The translations under genes and the position numbers were made by a program. Under the pieces are notes generated by a model. It was not told where the DNA came from and did not search any database. It was given only the letters and a program-made list of their open reading frames with translations. A stretch of DNA of 64,000 nucleotides from Micromonospora cabrerizensis (GTDB taxonomy: Bacteria; Actinomycetota; Actinomycetes; Mycobacteriales; Micromonosporaceae): the NCBI RefSeq assembly GCF_022230955.1, contig NZ_JAKKFI010000049.1, forward strand, positions 124,001-188,000, in the 5' to 3' direction. Positions 1 through 12,090 of this stretch are shown here, piece after piece. Position 1 is the first letter of the stretch, and every line of letters begins with the position of its first letter.

Positions 1-543
1 GAGCTCGACCTGCCGGGCGCGCCGGTGATCGCCGAGGTCGACCCCCGCCGGGTCGAGCGGGTCCTGCGCAACCTGGTCGGCAACGCCGTCGAGCACGGTG
101 AGGCCCGTCCGGTGCTGATCACCCTCGGCGTCGACGAGACCGCCGTGGCGATCACCGTCCGCGACCGGGGTGTGGGGTTGAAGGCGGGCGAGGAGAAGCT
201 GGTGTTCAACCGGTTCTGGCGGGCGGACCCGTCCCGGGCTCGGCAGACCGGTGGCACCGGCCTGGGCCTGTCGATCAGCCTGGAGGACGCCCGGCTGCAC
301 GGCGGTTGGCTGGAGGCGTGGGGTGCTCCCGGGCAGGGTGCGCAGTTCCGGCTCACCCTGCCGGCCCGTGCCGGCGACCGGCTGACCACCTCGCCGCTGC
401 GGCTGGTGCCGGCCGACGCCGCGCTGCCCTTCGGCGGCCCTCGCGACGGCGGCCCACTGGCCATCGGCCCGGGCACCGGTGGGGCGTTGGCGATCGGCCC
501 GGCCCCGACCGGGGACGGGCAACGGGCGGAGGTGCGCTCATGA
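1..543 (+). CDS. mtrB: MtrB-type sensor histidine kinase, C-terminal part (5' end outside window)
   Basis: Only the ATP-binding half of the kinase lies in the window; the reading frame is open to base 1. Visible are the N box ([13 protein letters not shown]), the G1 box (DRGVGL) and the G2 box ([10 protein letters not shown]), followed by a Gly/Pro/Ala-rich tail without recognisable domain. MtrB is the membrane partner of response regulator MtrA, which in actinobacteria controls cell-wall and division genes. The assignment to MtrB rests on the directly following lpqB, the standard mtrA-mtrB-lpqB order. The stop overlaps the lpqB start by four bases (ATGA), which suggests translational coupling. 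Confidence 0.9.
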   Translation, partial: ELDLPGAPVIAEVDPRRVERVLRNLVGNAVEHGEARPVLITLGVDETAVAITVRDRGVGLKAGEEKLVFNRFWRADPSRARQTGGTGLGLSISLEDARLHGGWLEAWGAPGQGAQFRLTLPARAGDRLTTSPLRLVPADAALPFGGPRDGGPLAIGPGTGGALAIGPAPTGDGQRAEVRS

Positions 544-2357
544 GACGACCTTCTCTGCTCGGGGCACTCGGTGTGATGGTGCTGCTGGGTGCCGGTTGTG
601 GCATCCCGGCCGTCTCCGACGTGCGGGTGGACGGCAAGGGCGGGGCGGTGACGGGGGCCGGCGGCTTCGACGTCCGGCGTAGTGAGCCGCCGACGCGGAC
701 GGCTGGCGGCAGCGACAAGGAGGCGTTCCTGCGCAACTTCCTGTCCGCCGCCGCCGGCGAGCCGGACCGGGCGTACGAGCGGGTCAAGGCGTTCGTCGCC
801 CCGGAGGACAAGCCCCGCCTACAGGACAAGAAGGGCAGCGAGGTCGCGCTGAACGTGGTCCGGCTGCGCGAGGCGGTCTACACCCTCAACAGCGACTCCA
901 CCACCACCGTGAAGATCACGGTGCAGCAGATCGGTGTGCTGCGGGCCAACGGCACCCTCGCCCCGCCCGTGGCGACCGAGACGGAGTACGAGTTCGGGCT
1001 GCGCGGCGCGGCGCTGGACGGCGGCACCAACGACGAGCGTGCCGGCTTCTACATCCTCGACCCGCCGAACGTGCTGCTGCTCAGCGACGTGGCGCTCAAG
1101 CAGTACTACCAGGAGGAGACGATCTACTTCTGGAGTTCCGACCGCAGCCGGCTGGTGCCCGACCAGCGCTACCGGCCGGTCGCGGTGCCCAACGAGCGCC
1201 GGGTCAACGAGGTGGTGAAGTGGCTGGTCGGCGGCCCTTCCGACTGGCTGCGCCCGGGTGTCGTCGGGCTGCCCGACCGCACCGAGCTGATCAACAATGC
1301 CACCGGCGCGAACAACCGGTGGGAGGTCAACCTGGACATGTCCGGTGACGACCAGAACAGCATCGACCAGCTGATCACCCAGCTTGCCTGGTCACTCGGC
1401 GACCTGACGGGCGAGCTGGAGTTGAAGATCCGCAACAACTCGCAGCCCGTGCAGGACCTCAACGAGCGGCGAAACCCCCAGCAGCTCTACCCGAACGCCC
1501 AGAGCCCACAGCGGTTCGGCGTGTACGACGGCGCCATCCACCCGCTCGACTTCGACGGCGAGCCCAGCGGGACGGTGCCGCTGGCGCCGGAGGCCAACCG
1601 CAACATCATTTCCGCCGACCTGGCGTTGGCCCGGGACCAGCGGGTCCTCGCCGCGATGGTGGTCAACGGCAGCAGCAACGGCCGGTACCGTCTCGCGGTG
1701 GGCACGGCTGTCGCGCCGGTCTCGGTCATCAGTCGCAGCGGCACCGAATACTCCTCGATGAGTCGGCCGGTCTGGCTGCGTACGGCCGACGCCCGTGCCG
1801 GTCGCGGCCTGGTCGTGGCCGACGGGCAGCTCTACCGGTTCGACGAGGCGGCACGGATGTACCCGGTGCCGCTGAACCTGCCCACCTCTGACGTCACCGC
1901 GGTCGCCGCCGCGCTGGACGGCCAGCGGGTCGCGCTGATCGCCGGTGGAAAGCTCTACGTCGCCGTGGTCAACCTGGACGGCGGCGGGGTCTCCATCGGC
2001 CCGCCGAGGCAACTGGCCACCTCGCTGACCGGCCTCACGGCGGTCGACTGGGGCCGGGAGGACCGGCTGGTGGTGGCGGGGTCCGCGCGCCAGCAGGCGA
2101 TCTACGAGATCAGCGTGGACGGTGCCGTGGAGACGCCCCTGCGGACCGACGTGGGCGCCAAGGTCAACCACCTGACGGCGTACCCGACCAACCGCGTCGT
2201 GCGGGTGCCCAGCGGGGCCTACATGTACGAGGCGAACGGGGTGGCCTACCGCAGCAGCCCGTTCGAACGGATCGAGCCGGACCGCGTACGGGACATCGCC
2301 CCGGTGCCGGCCGGCGTCCGACCGAGCAACCCTTCGGCACCGTTCTTCCTCTACTGA
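540..2357 (+). CDS. lpqB: Lipoprotein LpqB (GerMN plus beta-propeller)
   Basis: A 605-residue exported lipoprotein. The N-terminus is [20 protein letters not shown], a type II signal peptide with lipobox LGAGC and acylated Cys20. The middle (about residues 190-320) fits the GerMN sporulation/germination domain, and the C-terminal half the LpqB beta-propeller region. In mycobacteria LpqB interacts with the extracytoplasmic part of MtrB and tunes MtrAB signalling, which agrees with its position right behind mtrB. The ATG at 540 was chosen because it gives the signal peptide and the ATGA overlap; the frame is open further upstream inside mtrB but that part has no signal-peptide logic. Confidence 0.95.
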   Translation: MRRPSLLGALGVMVLLGAGCGIPAVSDVRVDGKGGAVTGAGGFDVRRSEPPTRTAGGSDKEAFLRNFLSAAAGEPDRAYERVKAFVAPEDKPRLQDKKGSEVALNVVRLREAVYTLNSDSTTTVKITVQQIGVLRANGTLAPPVATETEYEFGLRGAALDGGTNDERAGFYILDPPNVLLLSDVALKQYYQEETIYFWSSDRSRLVPDQRYRPVAVPNERRVNEVVKWLVGGPSDWLRPGVVGLPDRTELINNATGANNRWEVNLDMSGDDQNSIDQLITQLAWSLGDLTGELELKIRNNSQPVQDLNERRNPQQLYPNAQSPQRFGVYDGAIHPLDFDGEPSGTVPLAPEANRNIISADLALARDQRVLAAMVVNGSSNGRYRLAVGTAVAPVSVISRSGTEYSSMSRPVWLRTADARAGRGLVVADGQLYRFDEAARMYPVPLNLPTSDVTAVAAALDGQRVALIAGGKLYVAVVNLDGGGVSIGPPRQLATSLTGLTAVDWGREDRLVVAGSARQQAIYEISVDGAVETPLRTDVGAKVNHLTAYPTNRVVRVPSGAYMYEANGVAYRSSPFERIEPDRVRDIAPVPAGVRPSNPSAPFFLY

Positions 2358-2361
2358 CACG

Positions 2362-3069
2362 GTGAGCGGGCTCTGGGCGGACCTCGCCGACCTGGTGCTG
2401 CCCACCACCTGTGCGGGTTGTCGGGAGCGCCGGCCCGCTCTGCGGCACGGCGTCTGCCCGGCCTGCGTCGCGGCGCTGGGCGCGCTGCGTCCACGGTCGG
2501 TCCGCCCCACACCCGCCCCGCCGGGCCTGCCGTCCTGCGTCGCCCTCGGCCCGTACGCGGGCCCGCTGCGTGAGGCGCTGCTGGCGTACAAGGAACACGG
2601 CCGGCACGGCCTGGCCCGCCCGCTCGGAGCCCTGCTCGCCGAGGTCGTCGCGGCGGCGGTCGGCGCGGCCCGTCCGCTGGCGCTGGTCCCGGTCCCGGAC
2701 ACGGCGGCGGCAGCCCGCTCCCGGTACGGGGATCACCTGGACCGGCTCGCCCGGCACTGCGCGGCCCGGCTCAACCGGGGCGGCTGGGCGGCCCAGGTGC
2801 ATCGTCCGCTGCGGGCGTTGCCCCGGCCCGACTCGGTGACCCTGGACAGCGCCGGGCGGGCGGCCGCGGCCGAGGCGGCGTTCCGGCCGCGCTCCGCCGC
2901 GCCAGGCTGGCCCCGGGCCGCCGGCGAGGCCCCGGTCGTGGTGCTGCTCGACGACATCGTCACCACCGGCGTCACCCTGGCCGCCGCGGCCAGGGTGCTG
3001 ACCGCGACCGGGTGGGCACCGAGCGCGGCCGTGGTGCTCGCGGCGACCGAGAAAAGACACCAGTCGTAA
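2362..3069 (+). CDS. ComF-family phosphoribosyltransferase-like protein
   Basis: A 235-residue protein. Two CxxC pairs near the N-terminus (CAGC at about residue 17, CPAC at about 33) form a probable zinc ribbon, and the C-terminus carries the PRPP-binding loop VVVLLDDIVTTGVTL. This is the layout of ComF/GntX proteins, which take part in natural transformation in some bacteria; the role in actinobacteria is not settled. It starts with GTG four bases after the lpqB stop, so it is probably cotranscribed with mtrB-lpqB. The length is normal for the family (about 200-240). Confidence 0.9.
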   Translation: MSGLWADLADLVLPTTCAGCRERRPALRHGVCPACVAALGALRPRSVRPTPAPPGLPSCVALGPYAGPLREALLAYKEHGRHGLARPLGALLAEVVAAAVGAARPLALVPVPDTAAAARSRYGDHLDRLARHCAARLNRGGWAAQVHRPLRALPRPDSVTLDSAGRAAAAEAAFRPRSAAPGWPRAAGEAPVVVLLDDIVTTGVTLAAAARVLTATGWAPSAAVVLAATEKRHQS

Positions 3070-3314
3070 CCGATCGTGTTTCCGTTTCACCCGTTGGTGT
3101 ATGAGCCGCGAAAAATCCTGGCCGTCTCGGCAACATGGGGTGACTGTCGAGCAAACAGGAGTTAGCGTTTCGCTGTCGGGGGTAGGAGGTTCGTTCCACC
3201 CACCCCCGGCGGTGAGAGGAGGCGTAGCCGTACCAACCGGTCGACGCCAGCGGGTCTCCCCACGGCGCGCGACCGGGTAACCGGATCGAAGACCGTCCGA
3301 ACAAGGGAGGTCAC

Positions 3315-3959
3315 GTGGACATCGTGGTCAAGGGCCGAAACGTCGAAGTGCCGGACCATTACCGGGTGCACGTAGCCGAGAAACTCGCAAAGATCGAACG
3401 CTACGACCACAAACTAATCCGTGTCGATGTCGAGCTGTTTCACGAGCGCAATCCGCGCCAAGCCGACCACTGCCAGCGGGTGGAGATCACCTGCATTTCC
3501 CGGGGCCCCGTGATGCGGGCCGAGGCGTGCACCAACGACTTCTACAGCGCGCTCGACGCGGCCATCGCGAAGCTCGACACCCGGCTGCGCCGCGCGGCCG
3601 ACCGTCGCCGCGTACACCGGGGTCGGCAGACGCCGATCTCCGTCGCCGAGGCCACCGCGGGCCTGCCGGTCGCGGACCTGGTGGCCCCCGTGCTGAGCGC
3701 GCCGGCTGACGGCGCCCGCGCCGGCACCGCCGTCGCGGAGCGGGTCGAGGAGGAGTACGACGACCAGCAGCCGTGGCACATCGCCCGGGAGAAGGTGCAC
3801 CCGGCGGAGCCGATGACGATCGACGACGCGCTGTTCGAGATGGAACTGGTCGGCCACGACTTCTACCTGTTCCAGGACAAGGAGTCCGGCCGCCCGAGCG
3901 TCGTCTACCGGCGCCACGCGTACGACTACGGCATCATCTCCCTCGCCACCGACCGGTAA
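3315..3959 (+). CDS. hpf: Ribosome hibernation-promoting factor, long form
   Basis: A 214-residue protein of the long HPF class: an N-terminal ribosome-binding domain (about residues 1-100, MDIVVKGRNVEVPDHY onward) and a C-terminal dimerisation domain (about 155-214, with LVGHDFYLFQDKESG and YDYGIISLA). Long HPF dimerises 70S ribosomes to 100S particles in stationary phase or stress. The GTG start at 3315 has a good ribosome-binding site GGGAGG at 3305-3310. The 245 bases upstream contain no gene and probably hold its own promoter, as expected for a stress-regulated gene. A strong hairpin follows the stop. Confidence 0.96.
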   Translation: MDIVVKGRNVEVPDHYRVHVAEKLAKIERYDHKLIRVDVELFHERNPRQADHCQRVEITCISRGPVMRAEACTNDFYSALDAAIAKLDTRLRRAADRRRVHRGRQTPISVAEATAGLPVADLVAPVLSAPADGARAGTAVAERVEEEYDDQQPWHIAREKVHPAEPMTIDDALFEMELVGHDFYLFQDKESGRPSVVYRRHAYDYGIISLATDR

Positions 3960-3972
3960 CGAGACGCGTTGG

Positions 3973-4013
3973 TCACGGAGTTGTGGCGGGCAGCCCCCGC
4001 CACAACTCCGTGA
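3973..4013. terminator. Bidirectional hairpin between hpf and the GNAT genes
   Basis: A perfect 18-bp inverted repeat, arms 3973-3990 and 3996-4013 with loop CAGCC. It lies between two convergent genes only 58 bases apart, so it can end transcription from both sides. There is no T-tract, as is usual in high-GC actinobacteria. Confidence 0.85.
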
Positions 4014-4017
4014 TCCG

Positions 4018-5130
4018 TCAACGGAGGTCGGTGGGCAGCAGCGCGAAGGTCAGGTCGTCCAGGCGGGTGCCGGCCAGCCCGGGCAGACGGCCCCGTTGCA
4101 GGGCCTCGCGCTCGAACCCGACCCGCTCCAGCACCCGGTGCGACGCGGTGTTGTCCGGCACCGTGCCGGCGGTCAGCCGGGCCATCCCGGCCGGGCCGAA
4201 CGCCCAGCCGGCGAGCAGTCGGACCGCCCGCGTCGCGTACCCCCGGCCGCGCCAGTCCGGCAGCAGGGCGTAGCCGACCGACGCCTCGCCGCCGGCCACG
4301 TCGGTGTACGACAGCCCGCAACTGCCCGCCGGCTCGCCACTGGCCACGTCCGTGATCAGCAGTCGGGCGATCTCACCGGTCAGCCATCCGCTCTCCGCGA
4401 GACGGCAGCGCCGTTCGATCGCCTCCCGCGTCGGCGGCACCGGCGGCGCCTGGTTCGCCACCACCTCGGGCCGGCTGTGCAGCCGGTACATCAGCTCTGC
4501 GTCGCCGGGCGCGAGTGGGCGCAGCGCCACCACCTGATCGGTGAGCACCCCGTCGGGCAGGTCCGGCAGCAGTCGGGCGACCGGGCCGGGCGGGTCGCCC
4601 CCGACGCGTACCCAGGCCAGCAGGTCGTGCCGGCCCCCGTCGCGGGCCGCGCCGGCCGACCGGCGCTGACCCTCGTAGCGGAAGCCGGCGGCCAGCGCGA
4701 CCCGCTGACTCGGACCGTTCTCCGGGTAGGTCAGCAACTCCAGGCGGGCCGTCCCGGTGGCGAACGCGTGCTCGCTCAACGCTCTGGTGGCCGCCGAGGC
4801 CACGCCTCGACCCCGCGCCGCCGGCCGCGACCAGTAGCCGATCATGGCCTCGCCCCGGGCGGGCGCCGAGTTGTTCAGTCCCACCGCGCCGAGCAACCGG
4901 TCCGTGGCGGGGTCCGCGACGGCGTACGCCGCGCCGCCGCCGGTCCAGACCGCCGGGGCGCCGACGTCGATCCACCAGCGGGCGTCGATCTCGGTGTACG
5001 GCGCTGGCAGGCCCGCCATGAACCGTTGGCTGACCGGGTCGGCCAGACCGTCGACCACGTCGGCGACGTCCTCGGCGCGGAACGGCCGAAGCCGCACCCC
5101 GTGCGACTCGACGACCTGCCCGAGGCTCAT
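4018..5130 (-). CDS. Double-domain GNAT acetyltransferase (second of a tandem pair)
   Basis: A 370-residue protein made of two fused GNAT N-acetyltransferase domains of about 180 residues each. Each half has its own acetyl-CoA loop with an RGRG core: ARGRGVA at about residue 105 and WRGRGYA at about 295, each after a beta strand ending in GYW or GYA. Single-domain relatives of this RimJ/RimL type acetylate protein N-termini or small molecules; the substrate cannot be read from sequence. The ATG at 5130 overlaps the stop of the upstream gene (ATGA), so the two are translationally coupled. Confidence 0.85.
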   Translation of the reverse strand: MSLGQVVESHGVRLRPFRAEDVADVVDGLADPVSQRFMAGLPAPYTEIDARWWIDVGAPAVWTGGGAAYAVADPATDRLLGAVGLNNSAPARGEAMIGYWSRPAARGRGVASAATRALSEHAFATGTARLELLTYPENGPSQRVALAAGFRYEGQRRSAGAARDGGRHDLLAWVRVGGDPPGPVARLLPDLPDGVLTDQVVALRPLAPGDAELMYRLHSRPEVVANQAPPVPPTREAIERRCRLAESGWLTGEIARLLITDVASGEPAGSCGLSYTDVAGGEASVGYALLPDWRGRGYATRAVRLLAGWAFGPAGMARLTAGTVPDNTASHRVLERVGFEREALQRGRLPGLAGTRLDDLTFALLPTDLR

Positions 5131-6278
5131 GTCAGGTCCTTGCCGAGCAGCGCGGCCACCCAGACGTCGACCCGCTCGCCGCGGTGCTGCACCCCGGCCC
5201 GGGCCGTGCCCTCGAACGTGAAGCCCGCCTTCTCGGCTACTCGGCGGGAGGCGGTGTTGCCCACGTTCGCCTTCCACTCGACCCGGGCCAGGCCCAGCGT
5301 GGTGAAACCCCAGGCGCTGAGCGCGACCAGCGCGGCCGACATGTACCCGCGACCACGGGCCGCCGGGGCGGTCATGAAGCCCACGTCGGCCAGCAGCGCG
5401 TCGGCGGGGGAGAGCCGCAGGTCGAGCGAGCCCGCGTACCGGTCGTCCGCGTCGGCGATCACGAAGTGGGCGGCGTCCCCCCGGGACCAGGCGTCCTGGC
5501 CGTGGATCCGGTAACCCTCCGCGTCGGTGCGCTCGTACGGGTCCGGCACCGTCGTCCAGCGGATGCTCTCCGGGTCCTGGCAGGTCTGCACCACGGCGTC
5601 CAGGTCCTGCTCCTCCATGGGCCGCAGACGAAGCTCGCCGGCCTTGGATTCGGCGAACAGAACGGGCTGCGGGCGGCCGAAGACGGCGGCCCGCCGGGCG
5701 GCGAGGGTGCCCGGGCCGGCCGGCCCGGTCGACCCGGGCGCAGGGACCTCCCCGGGCAGCAGCGAGCCGATCCAGCCGTCCGCGCCACCGTGCGGCGTCC
5801 GGTGGGCCAGCCGCAGCCGGCCGTCGATCCGGAAGCCGGCCCGGAGTGCCACCAGGCGGGAGGCGTGGTTGCCCACCTCGGCCTGCCAGATCAACCGGCG
5901 TAGCCCGAGGCTGTCGAAGGACCAGCGGGCCACCGCCCGGGTGGCCCGGACCATCACTCCCCGGCCGCGCGCCCAGGGGGCGGTCCAGTAGCCCACCTCG
6001 CCGGTGCCGGCCGGGTCGATCGAGATCAACCCGCACGAGCCGAGCAGGTCACCGGTGGCCGGGTCGCACACCGCGAAGAGGGCGCCGGTGCCGTCCGCCC
6101 AGGCCCGCCCGCTGATCTCGGTGACAAAGCCGTGAGCGTGTTCCGGGCGGTATGGGCGGGGTACGGTTGTCCAACGCTGAATGTCCGGGTCCTGACAGGC
6201 TCGGTGCACGGCCTCGGCGTCCGCCTCCTGCCAGGGCCGCAGCAGGACGCCGTCCTCGATGATCTCCACAGGCTCCAC
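5127..6278 (-). CDS. Double-domain GNAT acetyltransferase (first of a tandem pair)
   Basis: A 383-residue protein, again with two GNAT domains: acetyl-CoA loops ARGRGVM at about residue 104 and ARGRGYM at about 307. The two halves share wording such as QDPDIQRWTTVPRPY and QDPESIRWTTVPDPY, so this gene arose by internal duplication. A GTG start at 6278 (VEPVEIIEDG) was chosen because the GNAT fold begins there; the frame is open upstream but the extra residues are basic and unlike the family. It is transcribed away from secA and heads a two-gene operon. Confidence 0.8.
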   Translation of the reverse strand: MEPVEIIEDGVLLRPWQEADAEAVHRACQDPDIQRWTTVPRPYRPEHAHGFVTEISGRAWADGTGALFAVCDPATGDLLGSCGLISIDPAGTGEVGYWTAPWARGRGVMVRATRAVARWSFDSLGLRRLIWQAEVGNHASRLVALRAGFRIDGRLRLAHRTPHGGADGWIGSLLPGEVPAPGSTGPAGPGTLAARRAAVFGRPQPVLFAESKAGELRLRPMEEQDLDAVVQTCQDPESIRWTTVPDPYERTDAEGYRIHGQDAWSRGDAAHFVIADADDRYAGSLDLRLSPADALLADVGFMTAPAARGRGYMSAALVALSAWGFTTLGLARVEWKANVGNTASRRVAEKAGFTFEGTARAGVQHRGERVDVWVAALLGKDLT

Positions 6279-6446
6279 TCGTGCATCCTGCCGTAGCGTT
6301 CGCCGACGGCGTAACCGGATAACGTTTGGAGCGTGCGCAGGACGCGAGTTATGTCGGGTTCGGCGGGGTCGAGCACCGCCACCAGTGACCATCGGGCCGA
6401 TGCAGCGCCTACGATGGTTCGAGACTGTCTAGGGGAGCGTTGATCC

Positions 6447-9374
<2,928 letters not shown>

Positions 9375-9392
9375 CCGACAGCACAAGGCGTT

Positions 9393-9420
9393 CGGGTCCC
9401 GGCCATCAGGCCGGGACCCG
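9393..9420 (+). terminator. Terminator of secA
   Basis: Perfect 12-bp stem (arms 9393-9404 and 9409-9420) with the tetraloop ATCA, 19 bases after the secA stop, followed by TTCGTCGT. Confidence 0.85.
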
Positions 9421-9524
9421 TTCGTCGTCTCCAGGCCCTCATGCCCCCGGTCAAACCGCACGCTGCGGCGTCGCAGGCAGGGCCAACCAAAGCTGGCGGC
9501 GTCACCGTGCACCCCGCAGGTCCA

Positions 9525-9601
9525 TGATCGACTCGGTTTTCAGGAAGTCGGGGTGTCAGCGCCAGGTTGATGCCCCGGTTTCCTGAAACCCGAGTCGATC
9601 A
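9525..9601. repeat. Long palindromic element, copy A
   Basis: Arms 9525-9546 and 9580-9601 (22 bp, one mismatch) begin and end with TGATCGACTCGG and CCGAGTCGATCA. The inner sequence continues the symmetry with G:U-compatible differences (CGGGGTGTCA against TGATGCCCCG), so almost all 77 bases could fold as one hairpin. The arms share their pattern with copy B at 10969-11051. It lies in the gap after secA and codes for nothing visible. Such dispersed intergenic palindromes are common in actinobacterial genomes; the function is unknown. Confidence 0.75.
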
Positions 9602-9704
9602 AGCCGATCCAGCCTGGTTTTGCCCGGCTTGGCCTGGTTTGGCTTTGCGGGGTGCGGTCCGATGGTGTCCGGCGCGGTCCGACATGGCCTGCCCGCTCGG
9701 CCCG

Positions 9705-10240
9705 CCTGGCTTGGCCCGCCTGGCCCGGCCCGCCTGGCCCGGCCCGCCTGGCCCGGCCCGCCTGGTCCGGCCCGCCTGGCCCGGCGGGCCTGGTCCGGCC
9801 CGCCTGGCTCGGCGGGCCTGGTCCGGCCCGCCTGGCTCGGCGGGCCTGGCTTGGCCCGCCTGGCTCGGCGGGCCTGGCTTGGCCCGCCTGGCTTGGCCTG
9901 CCTGGCTTGGCCTGCCTGGCTTGGCCTGCCTGGCTCGGCCCGCCTGGCTTGGCCCGTCTGGCTTGGCCCGCCCGGCCGGGCCCGTCTGGCCCGGGTCAGG
10001 TTGGGTTGGCCCGTCTGGCTTGGCCCGTCTGGCTCGGCGGGCCTGGCTTGGTCCGCCTGGCCGGGCCCGTCTGGCTCGGCGGGCCTGGCTTGGCCCGTCT
10101 GGCTTGGCCCGCCTGGCCGGGCCCGTCTGGCCCGGGTCAGGTTGGGTTGGCCCGTCTGGCTTGGCCCGTCTGGCTTGGCCTGCCTGGCCGGGCCGCCTGG
10201 CTTGGCCTGCCTGGCCGGGCCCTCCTGGCCGGGCCAGGTT
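9705..10240. repeat. 14-bp minisatellite, about 38 units
   Basis: Tandem array of a 14-base unit, consensus CCTGGCYYGGCCCG with variants such as CCTGGCTCGGCGGG and CCTGGCTTGGCCTG. Degenerate copies begin near 9610. Within the array the longer string GGGTCAGGTTGGGTTGG recurs at 9993 and 10134, a higher-order repeat of 141 bases. Because 14 is not a multiple of 3 and the unit holds no stop codon, all three forward frames stay open and give the same low-complexity Gly-Pro-Ala-Trp-Leu translation. No ribosome-binding site or codon bias supports a protein. The rest of 9375-10268 holds the secA terminator and palindrome A. Confidence 0.9.
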
Positions 10241-10268
10241 GGGTTGATCGAACTCCGGCAGGGTGTGG

Positions 10269-10859
10269 TCAGAGGACGTGCAGGGCGGTGCAGAGCCAGC
10301 GGCCCCGACGATGCTCCAGGCGGAGCGCCATCGCCCAGCTTCGGCCGCCCGCGCCGGTCAGGACGGCAGCCGCCTCCACTGCGGCTTCCCGGGGTTCGCA
10401 GAGGCGTAGGCGCAGCAGTCGGACGACCGGTCGGTTGGTGCGACGGCGAGGTGCGCCGGCCCGCCCGGACGCGCGGGCCAGCTCGGTCAGCAGGTCACTC
10501 GCGCGGGGTGGGTCGAGCAGTGCCCGCACCTGCGCCGGGGACCGGTAGCCGTTGATGACCTCCAGGCAGGTGCCGACGAAGCGATGCGCGGCTCCGGTGG
10601 CTTCCGGGGCGGTCGCCGGTGGCAGCGGCGTTACCGGGTGGGTGGTGTTCCGGCTCGGCACCGGGCGGAGTGCGCCCCGGCGCTCGGGTGGTCGGACCGG
10701 GTCCGGCCGGGTCGAGGCGAACAGGTCAAGGGCGAGTTGGCCGTGGACGGGTGCCGGCCAGTACGACCCGTCGGCCTCGTCGGCGTACGGGGGGTCGATG
10801 GGCGGGACTGGGCGCAGCCGGACGGGTGGTCGGTAAGGGCCGGGTTGCGCCTGGCTCAT
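10269..10859 (-). CDS. Rv3235-family protein
   Basis: A 196-residue protein. The first 80 residues are Pro/Arg-rich and probably unstructured; the C-terminal half contains the family pattern CLEVINGYRSPAQVRALL and ends WLCTALHVL. Proteins of this type (Rv3235 in Mycobacterium tuberculosis) are found near secA in many actinobacteria; the function is unknown. It starts with ATG at 10859 behind AAGGGGGCC. It is convergent with secA, separated by the minisatellite. Confidence 0.8.
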   Translation of the reverse strand: MSQAQPGPYRPPVRLRPVPPIDPPYADEADGSYWPAPVHGQLALDLFASTRPDPVRPPERRGALRPVPSRNTTHPVTPLPPATAPEATGAAHRFVGTCLEVINGYRSPAQVRALLDPPRASDLLTELARASGRAGAPRRRTNRPVVRLLRLRLCEPREAAVEAAAVLTGAGGRSWAMALRLEHRRGRWLCTALHVL

Positions 10860-10968
10860 CTTGGCCCCCTTGATCTTACGTTTGCATTCGTTTGCCTACG
10901 ACTACGCCAATTCTCAGGGATAAAGAGGCCTCGGTCAATGGTTGAGTGACGATCCTGCCGAGTGCCCA

Positions 10969-11051
10969 GCTTGATCCACTCGGGTTTGCCGAAGTCGCGG
11001 TATCCGCACGGCCTGGACACCGCGCTTTCCTTGAAACGGAGTGGATCAAGC
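10969..11051. repeat. Long palindromic element, copy B
   Basis: Outer arms 10969-10981 (GCTTGATCCACTC) and 11039-11051 (GAGTGGATCAAGC) are a perfect 13-bp inverted repeat. After a mismatched stretch the symmetry returns (GTCGCGGTATCC against GGACACCGCGCT). Arm wording matches copy A: TTGATCnACTC, then a G/T-rich run, then GGAA or CGAA, then CGnGGTnTC. It lies between the Rv3235-like gene and a small HTH gene, which is transcribed toward it. Confidence 0.75.
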
Positions 11052-11094
11052 GCGTGGAGTGAGTCGGGGCGCTAAGACGGGGCGCCAGCCGCTG

Positions 11095-11322
11095 CTACTC
11101 CGGGTCGCGATCGATCAAAGGATTGCTCTGGACCCATTCCGCGGTCTCGTCGTACTTGCGCGCGATGTACTCCTCCAGGCGCGCGCGTTCGACGCGCCAC
11201 TGGCCCCGTCCACCGATCTTGATCGCGGGCAGTTCACCGCTGCGCACCATGTGGTAGACCTGCGAGTCCGACACGTTCAGCTCGGTGGCCACGTCGGAGA
11301 GCAGCAGGAACCTCGGCTCCAC
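11095..11322 (-). CDS. Small excisionase/MerR-type helix-turn-helix protein
   Basis: A 75-residue DNA-binding protein of the helix_turn_helix 17 (excisionase-like) family: [21 protein letters not shown] is the winged HTH and [13 protein letters not shown] the wing. The GTG at 11322 was chosen because the domain begins at once and CGGGAG sits five bases upstream; the frame is open upstream but not protein-like. Related small proteins are conserved near this locus in actinobacteria and act as transcription factors, not as phage excisionases. There is no integrase nearby. Confidence 0.8.
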   Translation of the reverse strand: MEPRFLLLSDVATELNVSDSQVYHMVRSGELPAIKIGGRGQWRVERARLEEYIARKYDETAEWVQSNPLIDRDPE

Positions 11323-11539
11323 AGGAACTCCCGGGGTTGATGTCGTTTGGCTCAGTTTGCCACCGACAGACCGCACCGCCCAACGCCGGGCCGTCACGGA
11401 GGTCAGGCCGACCCTAAAGGACACACCGGCCGGGAACTTCCACCGACCGGAGGCGGGGTGTATGACGGTCACGGCGTGCGGCATGATCTGCGCCCGTGCC
11501 GGCGGCCGCCGGTGGTGGACGAAGCGGGGGAGACGACCG

Positions 11540-12049
11540 GTGACCGAAGAGTTTGTCCGGGTGTACGTGCCGGCGACCGTACCGATGCTGACCCGGCTGG
11601 GGGACGAGGGGCTCGCTGCCGACGAGGCGCACGCCGTGACCCCGGCGCTGCGCGAGTGGTACGCCGAGGGCGACGAGGAGGAGTTGGAGTACGTCGCGTT
11701 CACCCGGGCCGCCCAGGACGCACTGCACCTGCTCCGGGCGGACCCGGCCGCGCCCCGCCGCCGCGTCGTCGTCTCGGTCGACCTGCCGGCCGGCGCGGTC
11801 GGGCGGGGCGACGGTGAGCTGGGTTCCAGCATCGTGACGTTGGCCGCCGCGGTGCCGGTTGGTGCCATCGCCGCCATCCACGTGGACGGAGCGGACGCGG
11901 TCGAGGACGTCACGGCGGCGGCCGACGTGGTGGCCGAGGCCGACGCCGGCGACCCGGATGCTCAGTTCGCCGTCGACGGCGCTGAGGACCATGAGCTGGA
12001 GTGGTACGACGTGACGGAGTTGGACCTGCTGCTGCGCGCGGTCGGCTGA
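11540..12049 (+). CDS. Conserved hypothetical protein (DUF6912-like)
   Basis: A 169-residue acidic protein beginning [17 protein letters not shown], followed by [19 protein letters not shown]. This wording fits a conserved actinobacterial family of unknown function (DUF6912 from memory). No signal peptide or membrane segment. The GTG at 11540 has GGGGGAG at a good distance. It is divergent from the small HTH gene upstream, with 217 bases between that hold both promoters. Confidence 0.65.
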   Translation: MTEEFVRVYVPATVPMLTRLGDEGLAADEAHAVTPALREWYAEGDEEELEYVAFTRAAQDALHLLRADPAAPRRRVVVSVDLPAGAVGRGDGELGSSIVTLAAAVPVGAIAAIHVDGADAVEDVTAAADVVAEADAGDPDAQFAVDGAEDHELEWYDVTELDLLLRAVG

Positions 12050-12090
12050 ACAGCCGACGAGCGCTGCGCGGTCAGCGACCAGCGGACGGG

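Noticed and set aside
306..539. Longer N-terminus for LpqB
   Set aside because: It would lie inside mtrB and would hide the signal peptide and lipobox, which require the ATG at 540.
9705..10240. CRISPR array
   Set aside because: The units are tandem without spacers, and no cas gene is present anywhere in the window.
9567..10555. Three overlapping forward frames coding for a collagen-like or Trp-rich protein
   Set aside because: All three frames give the same kind of repeat because the unit is 14 bp; this is a property of the DNA repeat, and they run through the palindrome or the gene on the other strand.
11095..11322. Phage excisionase
   Set aside because: The domain type is shared with excisionases, but no integrase, attachment site or other phage gene is near, and the surroundings are conserved core genes.
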